Source: Psychrobacter arenosus
Lineage (GTDB): Bacteria > Pseudomonadota > Gammaproteobacteria > Pseudomonadales > Moraxellaceae
Length of the DNA stretch: 64,000 nt
Assembly (NCBI RefSeq): GCF_904848165.1
Contig: NZ_LR884459.1
Location: forward strand, 2,170,001-2,234,000
Reading direction: 5' to 3'
Below the pieces are notes generated by a model, which did not search any database, had not been told where the DNA came from, and saw only the letters and a list, made by a program, of their open reading frames with translations. Within the stretch, counting starts at the first letter, position 1. The number at the start of each line of letters is the position of its first letter. Position numbers and translations under genes: made by a program. Shown here piece by piece: positions 28,024 through 36,881 of this stretch.

Positions 28024-29268
28024 TTACTTCAAATTTATTTTCTTAGTAGCAGAGTTATAACTATAGTTTACAATCTGTCCATTCACTATCAAGTCAATCG
28101 CTGTATTTATCTGCTCTAAAGGCACACTGAACCATTCTCTAGGTTTGCACATATTACCTTGTAAATCTGCAATTTCCACATCAATGCAAACATCTCTAAA
28201 TACGGTATGTACTAAGTTTTCAAACTTTTGTGTATTCATGTTATAGCATTCATAGCTGGCAACAAGCTCTACTGGTGCCATTAAATAAGTAGGTTCATTG
28301 GCTGCGTTTGCAATGCGTTTTTTAACAGGTATGCTTGAATAGCCTATTTTAAATAGATTGGGTATAGAGTGAATGCGAGCGTCTTGGCTTTGACTGCTCA
28401 AAATATAAATGAAACCAGCCGACTCGTCATCCTCGTTGATATTTTTGATATCAGCAAAATATTCACCAACAGGAGAGACTATTTTGCCGTCAGCATAAAG
28501 AGCCTTGGCTAGAGAGCGGTAAAGCATATTTGATTCTGTACCATTTTCAAATATACAGCGGGTTCTTCCATCTTTTCTGAACCGCTTACCATCTACTGTT
28601 TTTGCATCACTACTAAACTCTACCTCCTCTAGATAAAGTAGTACGCCACTCAATATGTAAAACTCACCAACTACTAGGTTTTCGCCTTTATCATCAAACT
28701 CCATAATCTTACGTTGACCACTGTTTAGCTGTTGCTGAACAACAGGAAATAAGTCTTTATATTTATCAAAATCCTTACATGATCTACGGCGAGCGACAAA
28801 GTCAGTCTCAGCACGTTTATCTGCCTTAATATGCTTGATGTTAAAAATACTCTCATCAGAGTCCCCTAGTAAGCCAAAATCATCATCATCGAAAATATCT
28901 TCAAACGAGTTGATCTCTCTTTCAACCAGTACAGGTTCTGATGCATTGACTTCATGCGTAAGTGGCAACAGATTAAATTCATCAAAATCTACTAAAGCTA
29001 GGCACTGTTCATTGTTATTTTTGATGGACTCCAATCGCTTAAACAGCATAAGCTCACTAATATTCGCCATATTCTTTTCAGGTAAACGCTTATTAGTTTC
29101 GTAAAAGTCACTTATCTCTTGGAACTTAGCGACTAGGTGTTCATCTGCCGTAGGTGCTCGTGACTTTGCTTTAATCGTTGTAAGCCCTAAGTCGTCATCG
29201 CCATCAATGAAGCTTAGCCAGTCATCTAATTCCATAGACTTTAAAACTTGCCATTCTTCATTTTTCAT
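28024..29268 (-). CDS. GIY-YIG (T5orf172-type) nuclease-domain protein
   Basis: A 414-residue protein. The C-terminal part holds a T5orf172/MUG113-like GIY-YIG domain: FIYILSSQSQDARIHSIPNLFKIGYSS, then KKRIANAANEPTYLMAPVELVASY, and KFENLVHTVFRD. The N-terminal half is acidic and helical and may be an interaction region; a central FYILSGVLLYLEEVEF segment is common in such proteins. Its ATG overlaps the helicase stop (ATGA), so the two were co-translated. Helicase plus GIY-YIG suggests a DNA-targeting restriction-like module; the partner is now truncated. Confidence 0.72.
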   Translation of the reverse strand: MKNEEWQVLKSMELDDWLSFIDGDDDLGLTTIKAKSRAPTADEHLVAKFQEISDFYETNKRLPEKNMANISELMLFKRLESIKNNNEQCLALVDFDEFNLLPLTHEVNASEPVLVEREINSFEDIFDDDDFGLLGDSDESIFNIKHIKADKRAETDFVARRRSCKDFDKYKDLFPVVQQQLNSGQRKIMEFDDKGENLVVGEFYILSGVLLYLEEVEFSSDAKTVDGKRFRKDGRTRCIFENGTESNMLYRSLAKALYADGKIVSPVGEYFADIKNINEDDESAGFIYILSSQSQDARIHSIPNLFKIGYSSIPVKKRIANAANEPTYLMAPVELVASYECYNMNTQKFENLVHTVFRDVCIDVEIADLQGNMCKPREWFSVPLEQINTAIDLIVNGQIVNYSYNSATKKINLK

Positions 29269-30947
29269 TTTGCAGGTACTCTCTTGCGTTTCTGTTGCTT
29301 AATATAGATGACACACTCAGCCAGTCTCTTTTCAGTAAAATCTGAGCTATTTAAGTCAGGCTCACGGCCCTTTTCATGCACAAACTGCTTAACTTTAGGC
29401 CATAGCAACTTGGCCTCATCAAAGTCCATTTGAATACGAGTAGTTTCGATAGATTCTTGAATAAGTTTGAGTACGTCTGTCGTGATGGACTTTGACAGAA
29501 TCTCAAATGCTTTTTGGAAAGGATTGATTTGATCAATCAAGTCAATATGTAGCTCATCAATATTGATAAACTTGTCGGCCATACGAATAAATTTCTTACC
29601 ACCTTGCTCAGTTACTTCTGCTGAACTTATCGCACAATCTACTACGACTTGCTGCCTTACTTCTTCAACTTCAGCTTCAGTCAAATCAGGATATTTTCGC
29701 TGAATTATTTTCGGTATAAGGATTTTATTGACTACCTCAGGATCGACCTTACCTGCTGAGGCCGCAATAACTTTATCATCTTGCAAGATAGCAGCTTTTA
29801 GATCAGCCAAATCAGAATCTATAATGGCTTTAGTGCGTTTAGTACTTGGTTCTTTAAAACCACCTATTTTCATTGTGCCTGGTGGTGTCGGTTCGAAGTC
29901 GCCATCTTTTTTTGTTTTGAATTTAAAATTAGGGGCTAGCACTTGTTCCATTAATAAAGAGCCAGTGATAGCTTTAAGCATGTTGTTTACTGCAATAGTT
30001 ACGTTCTCGTTTGCAGCATCAGGTTGAGCGATAAGGTTGGTGAATTGGGCATGGCTTTTATTTGCGCTATCTCGAGTACAACGACCAATAATTTGAATGA
30101 TTTCAGTTAGTGAGCTTCTATATCCAACAGTAAGTGCGTGTTCACACCACTCCCAGTCAAAACCCTCTTTGGCCATACCCAAAGCAATAATGATATCCAT
30201 ATCGTCTACGTGATTCATATTACGTAAATAGTTTTGGATAATATCTCGCTCATTCTCTTCAACTAAATCCGCAATCTTAATGACCGTACCATCAGGTCGC
30301 GTAACAGGAATAACGCCTGTTACAGGATCTCTCTTACCTGCTTCACCCAGCACCTCGAGAATAGCATCTACTTCATCATATTTTTCTTTGGTTGACTCAC
30401 CCGAGTTCACGTTTGGTATATGAATAATGGTTTTCTTGCCATAATTCTCTTCTGAATTTAGCACCTCATGAATGACATCAGTATAGCGACCTTGATAAAA
30501 GTGATAGCCAATACCAAGCGACTTTAAATAGTTATAACCATTGAGCTGCTCATAATAGTTAAAAGAAACTTTATCAAACTGAGCTTCATCTTCAGGTGTC
30601 AGCACAGGGATACTATCGCCACGGAAGTATGAACCTGTCATAGCAACAATATGGGCGTTAGTATTTGCCATGATACTACGCAAAACACCACCTAAGACGT
30701 TATCGCCATCAGCAGACACATGATGAAATTCATCAATAGCGAGCAAGCAGTCATTGAATACACTGTCTTCTATTTCTTGAAAGGCAAAACGTAATGTAGC
30801 GTGCGTACAAATCAATATTTTGTCATCGCTTGCCATAAAACGCTTAAAAGCTTTAACTTTACTGCTTTCACCACCAGGGATACAGAGGTTGTTATTGTCT
30901 TCAATTTCCCAATCATAAAAGAAACCATATGGTAACCATCCCAAACT
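29265..30947 (-). pseudogene. DEAH-type helicase, 5' end lost at the IS3 junction
   Basis: About 560 residues remain of an SF2 helicase. The Walker B is LLAIDEFHHVSA (a DEFH variant), motif III is AMTGSYF, and GFDWEWCEHALTVGYRSSLTEIIQIIGRCTRD contains motifs V and VI. Walker A is missing because the frame runs directly into the IS terminus at 30948: codons LSLGWLPYGFFYDW start in IS sequence. The TTG at 30944 is therefore not a natural start. Downstream it overlaps the GIY-YIG gene. Confidence 0.85.
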
Positions 30948-30968
30948 TAAGACACCTAATAAATAGAA

Positions 30969-31796
30969 TTAAGCTGCCTGATTGAGTTTCTGTATTGGCG
31001 TAAAGCCGCCATTGCCCATGTTCGGGCGCTCGTTATTATAGTGATATAACCAGTTTTCCGCTTGCTGCCGGACTTGATCGAGATTATCAAACAACTCTTG
31101 GTTTAACCAATCATAACGCATGGTTCTGTTAAAGCGTTCAACATAAGCATTTTGCTGTGGATTGCCAGGTTCAATATAACTGATAGTGATACCTTGTTGT
31201 TCAGCCCAGTCTTTAAGCGCATTGCTGATATACTCAGGGCCGTTGTCGCATCTTATCTGCACAGGCTTGCCTCGGTACTCAATAAGCTGATTGAGACTAC
31301 GTATCACCCTTTGCGCTGGTAGCGAGAAGTCAACCTCGACCGTGAGCGCTTCACGGTTATAGTCATCAATCACATTGAATAGTCTAAAGCCCCTGCCATC
31401 GGTTAAGCCGTCGTGCATAAAGTCCATGCTCCAGCTGTGGTTAATCTTGTCGGGTACTGCCAGTGGTACGGGTTTAGCACGTTTAATGCGACGTTTAGGC
31501 TTGATTCTAAGGTTTAATTCAAGCTCACAGTAGATACGATATACACGCTTATGGTTGTATGGCAGTCCCATGACATTACGCAGGGTTAAGAAGCACAGTC
31601 CAAAGCCCCAGTTCTTATTCTCATTGGTTAGTTTGATAAGTAAGTCTGCTATCTGTTTGTTCTCATCCGTTGCCACTGACTTGTGATAGTAGCAGGTGAC
31701 GCTGATATTAAAGATGCGACAAGCGAGGCGTATGCTAATACTGTGCGCTTTAATATAGTGACAAGCCATCTTTTTGCGCCTTTGGGGCGCTACCAC
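30969..31796 (-). CDS. IS3-family transposase, OrfB (DDE integrase part)
   Basis: A 275-residue rve-type catalytic part: [30 protein letters not shown] with the first Asp, [11 protein letters not shown] with the second, and [16 protein letters not shown] with the Glu. An HTH_21 segment ([32 protein letters not shown]) precedes it. Probably made as an OrfAB fusion by -1 frameshifting at 31796-31802. No internal stop is present. Confidence 0.92.
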   Translation of the reverse strand: MVAPQRRKKMACHYIKAHSISIRLACRIFNISVTCYYHKSVATDENKQIADLLIKLTNENKNWGFGLCFLTLRNVMGLPYNHKRVYRIYCELELNLRIKPKRRIKRAKPVPLAVPDKINHSWSMDFMHDGLTDGRGFRLFNVIDDYNREALTVEVDFSLPAQRVIRSLNQLIEYRGKPVQIRCDNGPEYISNALKDWAEQQGITISYIEPGNPQQNAYVERFNRTMRYDWLNQELFDNLDQVRQQAENWLYHYNNERPNMGNGGFTPIQKLNQAA

Positions 31797-32056
31797 TTTT
31801 TTGTCATGGCATCCTGCAATATGTCGGATTTAAGACATTCGTCAGCATACATCTTCTTAAGACGTGCATTCTCCGTCTCAAGCGCTTTGAGACGAGCTAT
31901 CAAAGAGGCATCCATGCCGCCATACTTTGAGCGCCAGTTATAAAAGGTGCTTTGGCTGATGTTATGCTCTCGGCACAGCTCGGTGATAGGAACACCTTGT
32001 TCGGCTTGTTTTAAGATGTTGACGATCTGGTTGTCGCTAAAACGGGTCTTTTTCAT
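31790..32056 (-). CDS. IS3-family transposase, OrfA (helix-turn-helix part)
   Basis: An 88-residue HTH_8 protein: [42 protein letters not shown], followed by a leucine-zipper-like segment ([20 protein letters not shown]). Typical of the IS407 group. It ends MTKKW, where a slippery run lets ribosomes enter OrfB. Confidence 0.92.
   Translation of the reverse strand: MKKTRFSDNQIVNILKQAEQGVPITELCREHNISQSTFYNWRSKYGGMDASLIARLKALETENARLKKMYADECLKSDILQDAMTKKW
31796..31802 (-). promoter_or_regulatory. Programmed -1 frameshift site of the IS3 element
   Basis: The reverse strand reads A-AAA-AAG in the OrfA frame, the canonical bacterial -1 slip heptamer. It is followed within about 7 bases by GCGCC-CCAAA-GGCGC, a hairpin that would stimulate slippage into OrfB. 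Confidence 0.8.
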
Positions 32057-32111
32057 AGGATTCTCCTGCTGGTCTATTCTAGCAGTTACTCTCTATTTAT
32101 GAGGGTTCTTA

Positions 32112-32567
32112 TTTTTCGGGGGGATTACCGTAGATCGGCAGTCAGAGTTTAATCGAGCTCAAGAGTATATTCATAACTTTTATCAGCAACAGAATGATGT
32201 ACATGCTCTAGGTGTACTAGGTATGCCAGAAATGGACTTAAGAGATTTTCCTAAAGCTCCAGTTATTTGTACTCCGGGAGATGAAAGTGCAGGCCTAGAA
32301 CTGGTTGATGTTTACCTGTGGATTATGAAGCGAGTTATTGAAGATAAAAGTATTGCTCCTGAATTAGAGCAATTATGCGAAGATCAAACAAATAAAGGAG
32401 AGCTCTCAATAAGTGATGTATCCTTAAATACAATTGACAAACGTTGGTCAGAATTTTTTGAACAAAACATACCTGACATTAGCAGTTTTACTGCTGAAGA
32501 GTTAGAGAGAAAAGAGGCTTTCTATGAGCAAGATGAAGCTCGTAGAAAATCGCATTTAGAAAAGTAG
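32112..32567 (+). pseudogene. DUF3800-like protein, C-terminal fragment
   Basis: The open frame begins at the IS junction (FGGITVDRQSEFNRAQEYIHNFYQQQND) and ends after RRKSHLEK. The segment VICTPGDESAGLELVDVYLWIMKRV matches the DUF3800 C-terminal pattern in which a conserved Asp follows a S-x-G-L-x-x-x-D motif. The N-terminal part with the other acidic residues is missing. It points the opposite way to the helicase fragment, so both lost their 5' ends at the same place. Confidence 0.6.
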
Positions 32568-32702
32568 TACTTCTAAATAGCCGTTTATCATTAGATATTC
32601 GAAGGCCCATAGGCAATTATACCTCTTGCAAAGGCATCGGTTCATCGACTTCCACTAAAGCGCGCCGATATTGTAGGAGACTCGAAATTCTCATAAAATA
32701 CA

Positions 32703-32761
32703 ACAATCCCAGTTCGGTTCAATATGCGAAAAACAATGGTAGTGAACCGCCCCGGGATTGT
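32703..32761. other. Two-part symmetrical hairpin in the nested element
   Basis: ACAATCCC (32703-32710) and CGGTTCA (32715-32721) pair with TGAACCG (32743-32749) and GGGATTGT (32754-32761). Four-base internal loops (AGTT against CCCC) sit between the two stems. There is no T-run. The layout resembles a folded recombination or RNA element rather than a terminator. The whole 32568-32895 stretch holds no convincing gene. Confidence 0.55.
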
Positions 32762-32813
32762 CGGAGATAGAAAATCCATCTGCCGATGATATTGCAAAGT
32801 ATATCAAAACTAA

Positions 32814-32889
32814 ACTGGTAGAGTTATAAACAAAAAAGTAAGAGCGGCAACAACCAGTGGCAGCCATCACCGCACCTCCGAAACTCTAC
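32814..32889. other. Overlapping inverted repeats 3' of the srap-like gene
   Basis: GTAGAGTT (32818-32825) pairs with AACTCTAC (32882-32889), and ACTGGT (32814-32819) with ACCAGT (32853-32858). The two pairings share bases and could be alternative folds. The first ends six bases from the stop of the small coiled-coil gene. Confidence 0.4.
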
Positions 32890-32895
32890 ATCACT

Positions 32896-33312
32896 TTAAG
32901 TTTGCCCTCGGTCTATTTCATAGAGACCTTTGTTCAGCTCTTCTTGTGATAGTCCATGCGTAAAAGCGTTGTATTGCCATACCACGAACTGTTCTAGTAA
33001 AGCTGCATTTTCTCTTTCTAATCGATCTACTTCGCGAGTGAGCCTATCTATACGCTGTGCAGCCATAGCCAACGTGGGAGGTATTTTCAGCTCTTTTGTG
33101 CCTTCTTTAGCTCTTTCTTTTGCTAGTTTGACTGCCCCCACAATGCGACTAAACTTATATAGCGTCTGTCTCGTTGGTATAAAGCCAATAGCAGGGCCAC
33201 AAGCATCACAAAGAGCTTTCCACGTAACATCACCATCCCAGCCATCTAAAAGCTCCACAATCGCCTCTATGTCGCTATCTTTCAAATGGCGTGATCGTGT
33301 TCTAGTAGCCAT
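32896..33312 (-). CDS. srap: Srap-like / TnpC-like recombination auxiliary protein
   Basis: A 138-residue protein. The N-terminal half is helical and probably DNA-binding (SDIEAIVELLDGWDGDVTWKALCDACG, then TRQTLYKFSRIVGAVKLAKERAK). The C-terminal half is a coiled coil (MAAQRIDRLTREVDRLERENAALLEQFVVWQYN). Position immediately after three recombinase genes matches SE-associated auxiliary proteins and Tn554 TnpC. GGAGG precedes the ATG, and only one base separates it from the intB stop. Confidence 0.7.
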   Translation of the reverse strand: MATRTRSRHLKDSDIEAIVELLDGWDGDVTWKALCDACGPAIGFIPTRQTLYKFSRIVGAVKLAKERAKEGTKELKIPPTLAMAAQRIDRLTREVDRLERENAALLEQFVVWQYNAFTHGLSQEELNKGLYEIDRGQT

Positions 33313-33313
33313 A

Positions 33314-35281
33314 TTAATCCTCCATCAGAAGTCGGGCTTTGTTTAATGCCTCGGACTGTTTAACTTTTTTAAGTCCTTGCACTTCAAGCGCTCTATTCAA
33401 AGTACTAAATTCATTAGGGTTGTGAAGCTTAACGAATGTTCCGTCAGGAATGTCGGGATCGTTCAGAATGTTAAGTAGATTTTCAGCTCTTTTAAGAGTA
33501 AGTTTAGTATGCTCGTACCAGCGATCTGCACCTGCGGCTCCGCTCGCAATATCAGCTTCCATTTTTTCTAATAGAGTTTTGTTTTTATGACAAATATCTT
33601 GAACATTTTTAAGTCTAATATCGCCTTTGACGCATATCTGTTCTGAGCAATTTAGGCAGTCTAGGTGCTTCTGACATGGAGACATGGAGTAGTCGTGTAC
33701 ACAATAGCCAACCTCTGTGATATGGGCGGTAGGAATGGCTAGAATATTAAAAGCCTGGCGGTCTAAGGGAAGTTTTTTAGAAATCTCTTCTCTAAGTTCT
33801 TCTAAAGACCCATGCAATACAAGTCCGCTATCTTTTTTTCGTAAAATATCGACAATTTCAAACTCGCTCATGTGGTCATACACACGGTTTTGTTTGACTT
33901 CTACACGGCCTGACCATCGAGCAACTTCAATTTGGCTCATACCCCCACGTTGAGCCATAGTATTTAATAAGTGCCTAAATGCATGTGTTGCAAGTGTTAT
34001 CGTTGTCCCGTCATCATTTTCATGTTCGTGAGCATCAAAAAAGTTTAAGTATATTCCCTTGCTTTCTTTTGAAATTCTACTTAATAAAGTGTTTGCAATT
34101 GGCTTATAAACATTAACTTTTGAGGTGGCACGCTTGGGGCTCAGTTGATTAAGTTGTAAGCAAAATAAAGCTTCTGAACACTTTATTTTTCTTTCTTTAT
34201 CAAACCAAGGGAAGTCTTTTGGTTGTTTCTCCATAATATAATTTTGAAGCAAAGATAGCGTCTTGTATTTTGACTTGGTAACTCTGTTATCGTTCTGGCC
34301 TAACGCTTGCATCCGCTGCCTTACCGTTAAATAATCATCGTCTGTTACGTTAGGACAGTCTAGATGCCTGTAAAACTTATCAGGATTTTTTTCATACCAT
34401 AAAGCTATACGTCTAGCTTCATCTGTCATAGCGCGAAGCCGCCTTATTGCTTCTTTGGCCAAGCTAACCATAGCAGTAGGAACCCACTTAATTTGTGGTG
34501 GAGCGCCTTTACCTGGTAAAAACCTAATACCATAAGCTTCGCTACCATCCCGTCTTTTTTCATGCACTTCGCAATTTACATGTAACGAAAGAACTTCGCT
34601 TATGCGTGAAGGAACACACAGCATTAGAGCGCAGGTTGAAGTAACAAAAATGTCACCAGGCTCGGTTGGGTTGCTGGCAAACACTTCAGCTAAAGCATTT
34701 AATGCAACATCGCTAGGTAGCTTTTTCTCTCGTGCTTTTTGAGCTTTTAACCCTGTCCTAACAGTATCAATTACTCTTGAATTAGGATTTTTCCAATCTA
34801 AGTGATTTGGAATAACTTGTTTTGCACTCACAAACTCAGCCAGCTTTTGTAAGTTTCTACCTATATGATAGTTACTACTTTTGCTAAAGCGCTCTCTAGC
34901 TAGCTCCGAAGCTCTATCAAGCATTTCATGGTTGAGTATTGAAATATCTGAAGGATGCCCAGCTTCATTCAATGCTTTTTCTATGCACTTGAAAATAGTG
35001 CCTTCATATCTTGCTTGAGGCTTTCCTGTAAAGCTTAAAGTGTATCGAACATAGGCTTTTGCAAAATCCAACAATGGTTGTTGCAAAGGGGATTGGTTTA
35101 TAGCGTGCCTAGAAACCTCCCAATTACCAAAGAAAAGTTTAGCTTCAGGCCAGTGATTGCTTTCCCATGAAAAGTCAGGTCCAAAGGTTGTAAGTTCTTC
35201 CTTACAAAAGCGGATAAACTCAGCCATATTTTTAGCTGACTCGTACCGATAAGCAGGTACAAACTCTATGACGTTAGGCAT
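33314..35281 (-). CDS. intB: Tyrosine recombinase IntB of the SE-type element
   Basis: About 655 residues. Catalytic features: Arg in CVPSRISEVLSLH, HAFRH as the HxxRH box, a Trp in ARWSG in place of the second His, and the nucleophile Tyr in RVYDHM. A cysteine cluster (CVHDYSMSPCQKHLDCLNCSEQIC) suggests a C-terminal zinc site. The start is moved to ATG 35281, where AGGAGG sits nine bases upstream, instead of the first in-frame codon at 35323. It overlaps the tfp gene end by eight bases. Resembles TnpB of Tn554 in size and order. Confidence 0.85.
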   Translation of the reverse strand: MPNVIEFVPAYRYESAKNMAEFIRFCKEELTTFGPDFSWESNHWPEAKLFFGNWEVSRHAINQSPLQQPLLDFAKAYVRYTLSFTGKPQARYEGTIFKCIEKALNEAGHPSDISILNHEMLDRASELARERFSKSSNYHIGRNLQKLAEFVSAKQVIPNHLDWKNPNSRVIDTVRTGLKAQKAREKKLPSDVALNALAEVFASNPTEPGDIFVTSTCALMLCVPSRISEVLSLHVNCEVHEKRRDGSEAYGIRFLPGKGAPPQIKWVPTAMVSLAKEAIRRLRAMTDEARRIALWYEKNPDKFYRHLDCPNVTDDDYLTVRQRMQALGQNDNRVTKSKYKTLSLLQNYIMEKQPKDFPWFDKERKIKCSEALFCLQLNQLSPKRATSKVNVYKPIANTLLSRISKESKGIYLNFFDAHEHENDDGTTITLATHAFRHLLNTMAQRGGMSQIEVARWSGRVEVKQNRVYDHMSEFEIVDILRKKDSGLVLHGSLEELREEISKKLPLDRQAFNILAIPTAHITEVGYCVHDYSMSPCQKHLDCLNCSEQICVKGDIRLKNVQDICHKNKTLLEKMEADIASGAAGADRWYEHTKLTLKRAENLLNILNDPDIPDGTFVKLHNPNEFSTLNRALEVQGLKKVKQSEALNKARLLMED

Positions 35282-36881
35282 TGCTTTCCTCCTTTGAAGG
35301 AGAAATTGCTTTCTGCGTTTCACATAGCTTGATTACTTCACTTACCGCAAAAATCACCCTGTCATTAACAGAAGCTATTGTTGGGTCGTTAGTTTTCTGC
35401 AATATGTTTTCCCTTTGCTCAATTAGATTATTTAACACAGCCTCGTGAGGACCATCTAGCCAGGGCTGGAAGTGGTGGCAGGTGTAACAAGCTATAGGAG
35501 ATAGTGCCGCACAAAAGCTATGAGTACCACACGTTCCAACAGCCTTACCAGTTTCTCTATTTCTTATTCGACTTGAAATATCATCTCCACGCTTAGCATC
35601 TTTTTCTTGCCTAACAAGTGTTCCAGAAAAGGCTTGTGCAATGGGAGCTAATTGCAATGCCATTGCCTTATCAATACTTTTTAAATGCTCTGGCGAGTTC
35701 TCTGTGTAGATTAAAGCGCTTTGTGTATCCGCATGGTCTAATAACCTTGCAATGATAAGAACTCCATACCCCTCTCTGGCAGCTCTTGATGCTAATGTTC
35801 TGCGAAATCTTGTAGAAAATATATTTATTAACTCTCCCGTTCTTTCCGAAATAAGCCCAATTTTTGATACTATTTTTTTTAACCTATTTCCTACCATAGA
35901 ATTTGAAAGGTGTAGCCTGTCCTTGTTTAGCAACTCATTCAGTTCTGAAAAAGCTTTGTTTGCCACCAATTTATCTATCTTTTCCCAAAATGGAAGTATA
36001 GGAAGCATCTCAAAATCTATTTGGTTTAATGCACCTAGTGATTCAAGTTTCGACCTCATTGAGTCTATTTGCGCCTCTACTAGACCGCCTAGCTCTGGGG
36101 ACAAGGCGTAATCACTAAAATCATCACGCCACAATGTTCTTTGCTTTATTTTAGGTATACGCAACAAGTGGAACTGATTGCCGTCAACTGTCGTAGCACC
36201 TATATAATCTTTTACCTTTAAGTGAGCTATCTGTGTGACTCGGCGGCCAGTAGCTAAAAGTAAGCTAACATGTACCATTTCCTCTAAGCTAATAGAGCCT
36301 TTTTCAAACTCTCTGCTTAGTCCATTATAAAAGCCTTCGTACTCCAAATCTGACAACGGCCCTTTGTAAGGACACATGGTTCTTACAGCCTTACCTTTTG
36401 TTGCCCCCTTGATTCTAAGCTCATCAAACGCTTCTAAAGCGTTGTCATCTATACCTTCATATCCAAACTCAAGCCATTTTTTAAAAAACGGTAAAATTTG
36501 GCCAAATATTGATTTTTTAGAAGAAGGCAAAGAGCTATAAAAGTTAATAAAATGCTTGCTACTCAAACCCGATAAAACTGCCTTATCTTGTTGATAGCAG
36601 AACTTAAAGAAATCTCGTGTGTAGCCATTGATTTTATTAACATAGCTAGCAGAGTTATTTTCAACATAATGGAGTAATACTTTTTTATACTTATCAAGTA
36701 GGAAAAGCTCAAGCATCCCACTTATATCATAAAATATAACTGAGGATGACCTTGCTATTGCCCATCTATCATCAGCATAGTCAAACTCATAGCCTTCAAA
36801 AGAAACAAGCTTATTACTGCCAGCTTGGCCTGTTAGGTTAGTCAGAAAATTAGTGTCAACCAATGAATTAGTTTTATTCAT
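35274..36881 (-). CDS. tfp: Tyrosine-recombinase-fold protein (Tfp) lacking the box II His
   Basis: A 535-residue protein with a recombinase fold. An Arg is present in LATGRRVTQIAHLKV and a His/Tyr pair in LLDHADTQSALIYTEN, but the normal HxxR is STRFRR, so the first His is missing. In SE elements the middle gene is such a divergent Tfp. A zinc-like cluster CGTHSFCAALSPIACYTCHHF lies near the C-terminus. It overlaps intA by eight bases. Probably acts with IntA and IntB in a complex; its own catalysis is doubtful. Confidence 0.8.
   Translation of the reverse strand: MNKTNSLVDTNFLTNLTGQAGSNKLVSFEGYEFDYADDRWAIARSSSVIFYDISGMLELFLLDKYKKVLLHYVENNSASYVNKINGYTRDFFKFCYQQDKAVLSGLSSKHFINFYSSLPSSKKSIFGQILPFFKKWLEFGYEGIDDNALEAFDELRIKGATKGKAVRTMCPYKGPLSDLEYEGFYNGLSREFEKGSISLEEMVHVSLLLATGRRVTQIAHLKVKDYIGATTVDGNQFHLLRIPKIKQRTLWRDDFSDYALSPELGGLVEAQIDSMRSKLESLGALNQIDFEMLPILPFWEKIDKLVANKAFSELNELLNKDRLHLSNSMVGNRLKKIVSKIGLISERTGELINIFSTRFRRTLASRAAREGYGVLIIARLLDHADTQSALIYTENSPEHLKSIDKAMALQLAPIAQAFSGTLVRQEKDAKRGDDISSRIRNRETGKAVGTCGTHSFCAALSPIACYTCHHFQPWLDGPHEAVLNNLIEQRENILQKTNDPTIASVNDRVIFAVSEVIKLCETQKAISPSKEESNA

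Larger units (their letters stand above)
30948..32111 (-). mobile_element. IS3-family insertion sequence (IS407-like)
   Basis: About 1164 bp. Terminal inverted repeats TAAGACACCTAATAAATAGA (left, from 30948) and TAAGAACCCTCATAAATAGA (right, reverse strand from 32111) agree at 17 of 20 positions. orfA and orfB overlap in the IS3 manner. No short duplication flanks it, and the genes on the two sides do not match one another, indicating a deletion or recombination at the element. Confidence 0.88.

Noticed and set aside
29265..30944. Helicase as a complete gene starting at TTG 30944
   Set aside because: Walker A is missing, and the frame runs without a start into the IS terminus, so it is a truncated gene.
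32703..32761. Integron attC site
   Set aside because: The stems lack the GTTRRRY/RYYYAAC core and no integron integrase is present; kept only as an unexplained hairpin.
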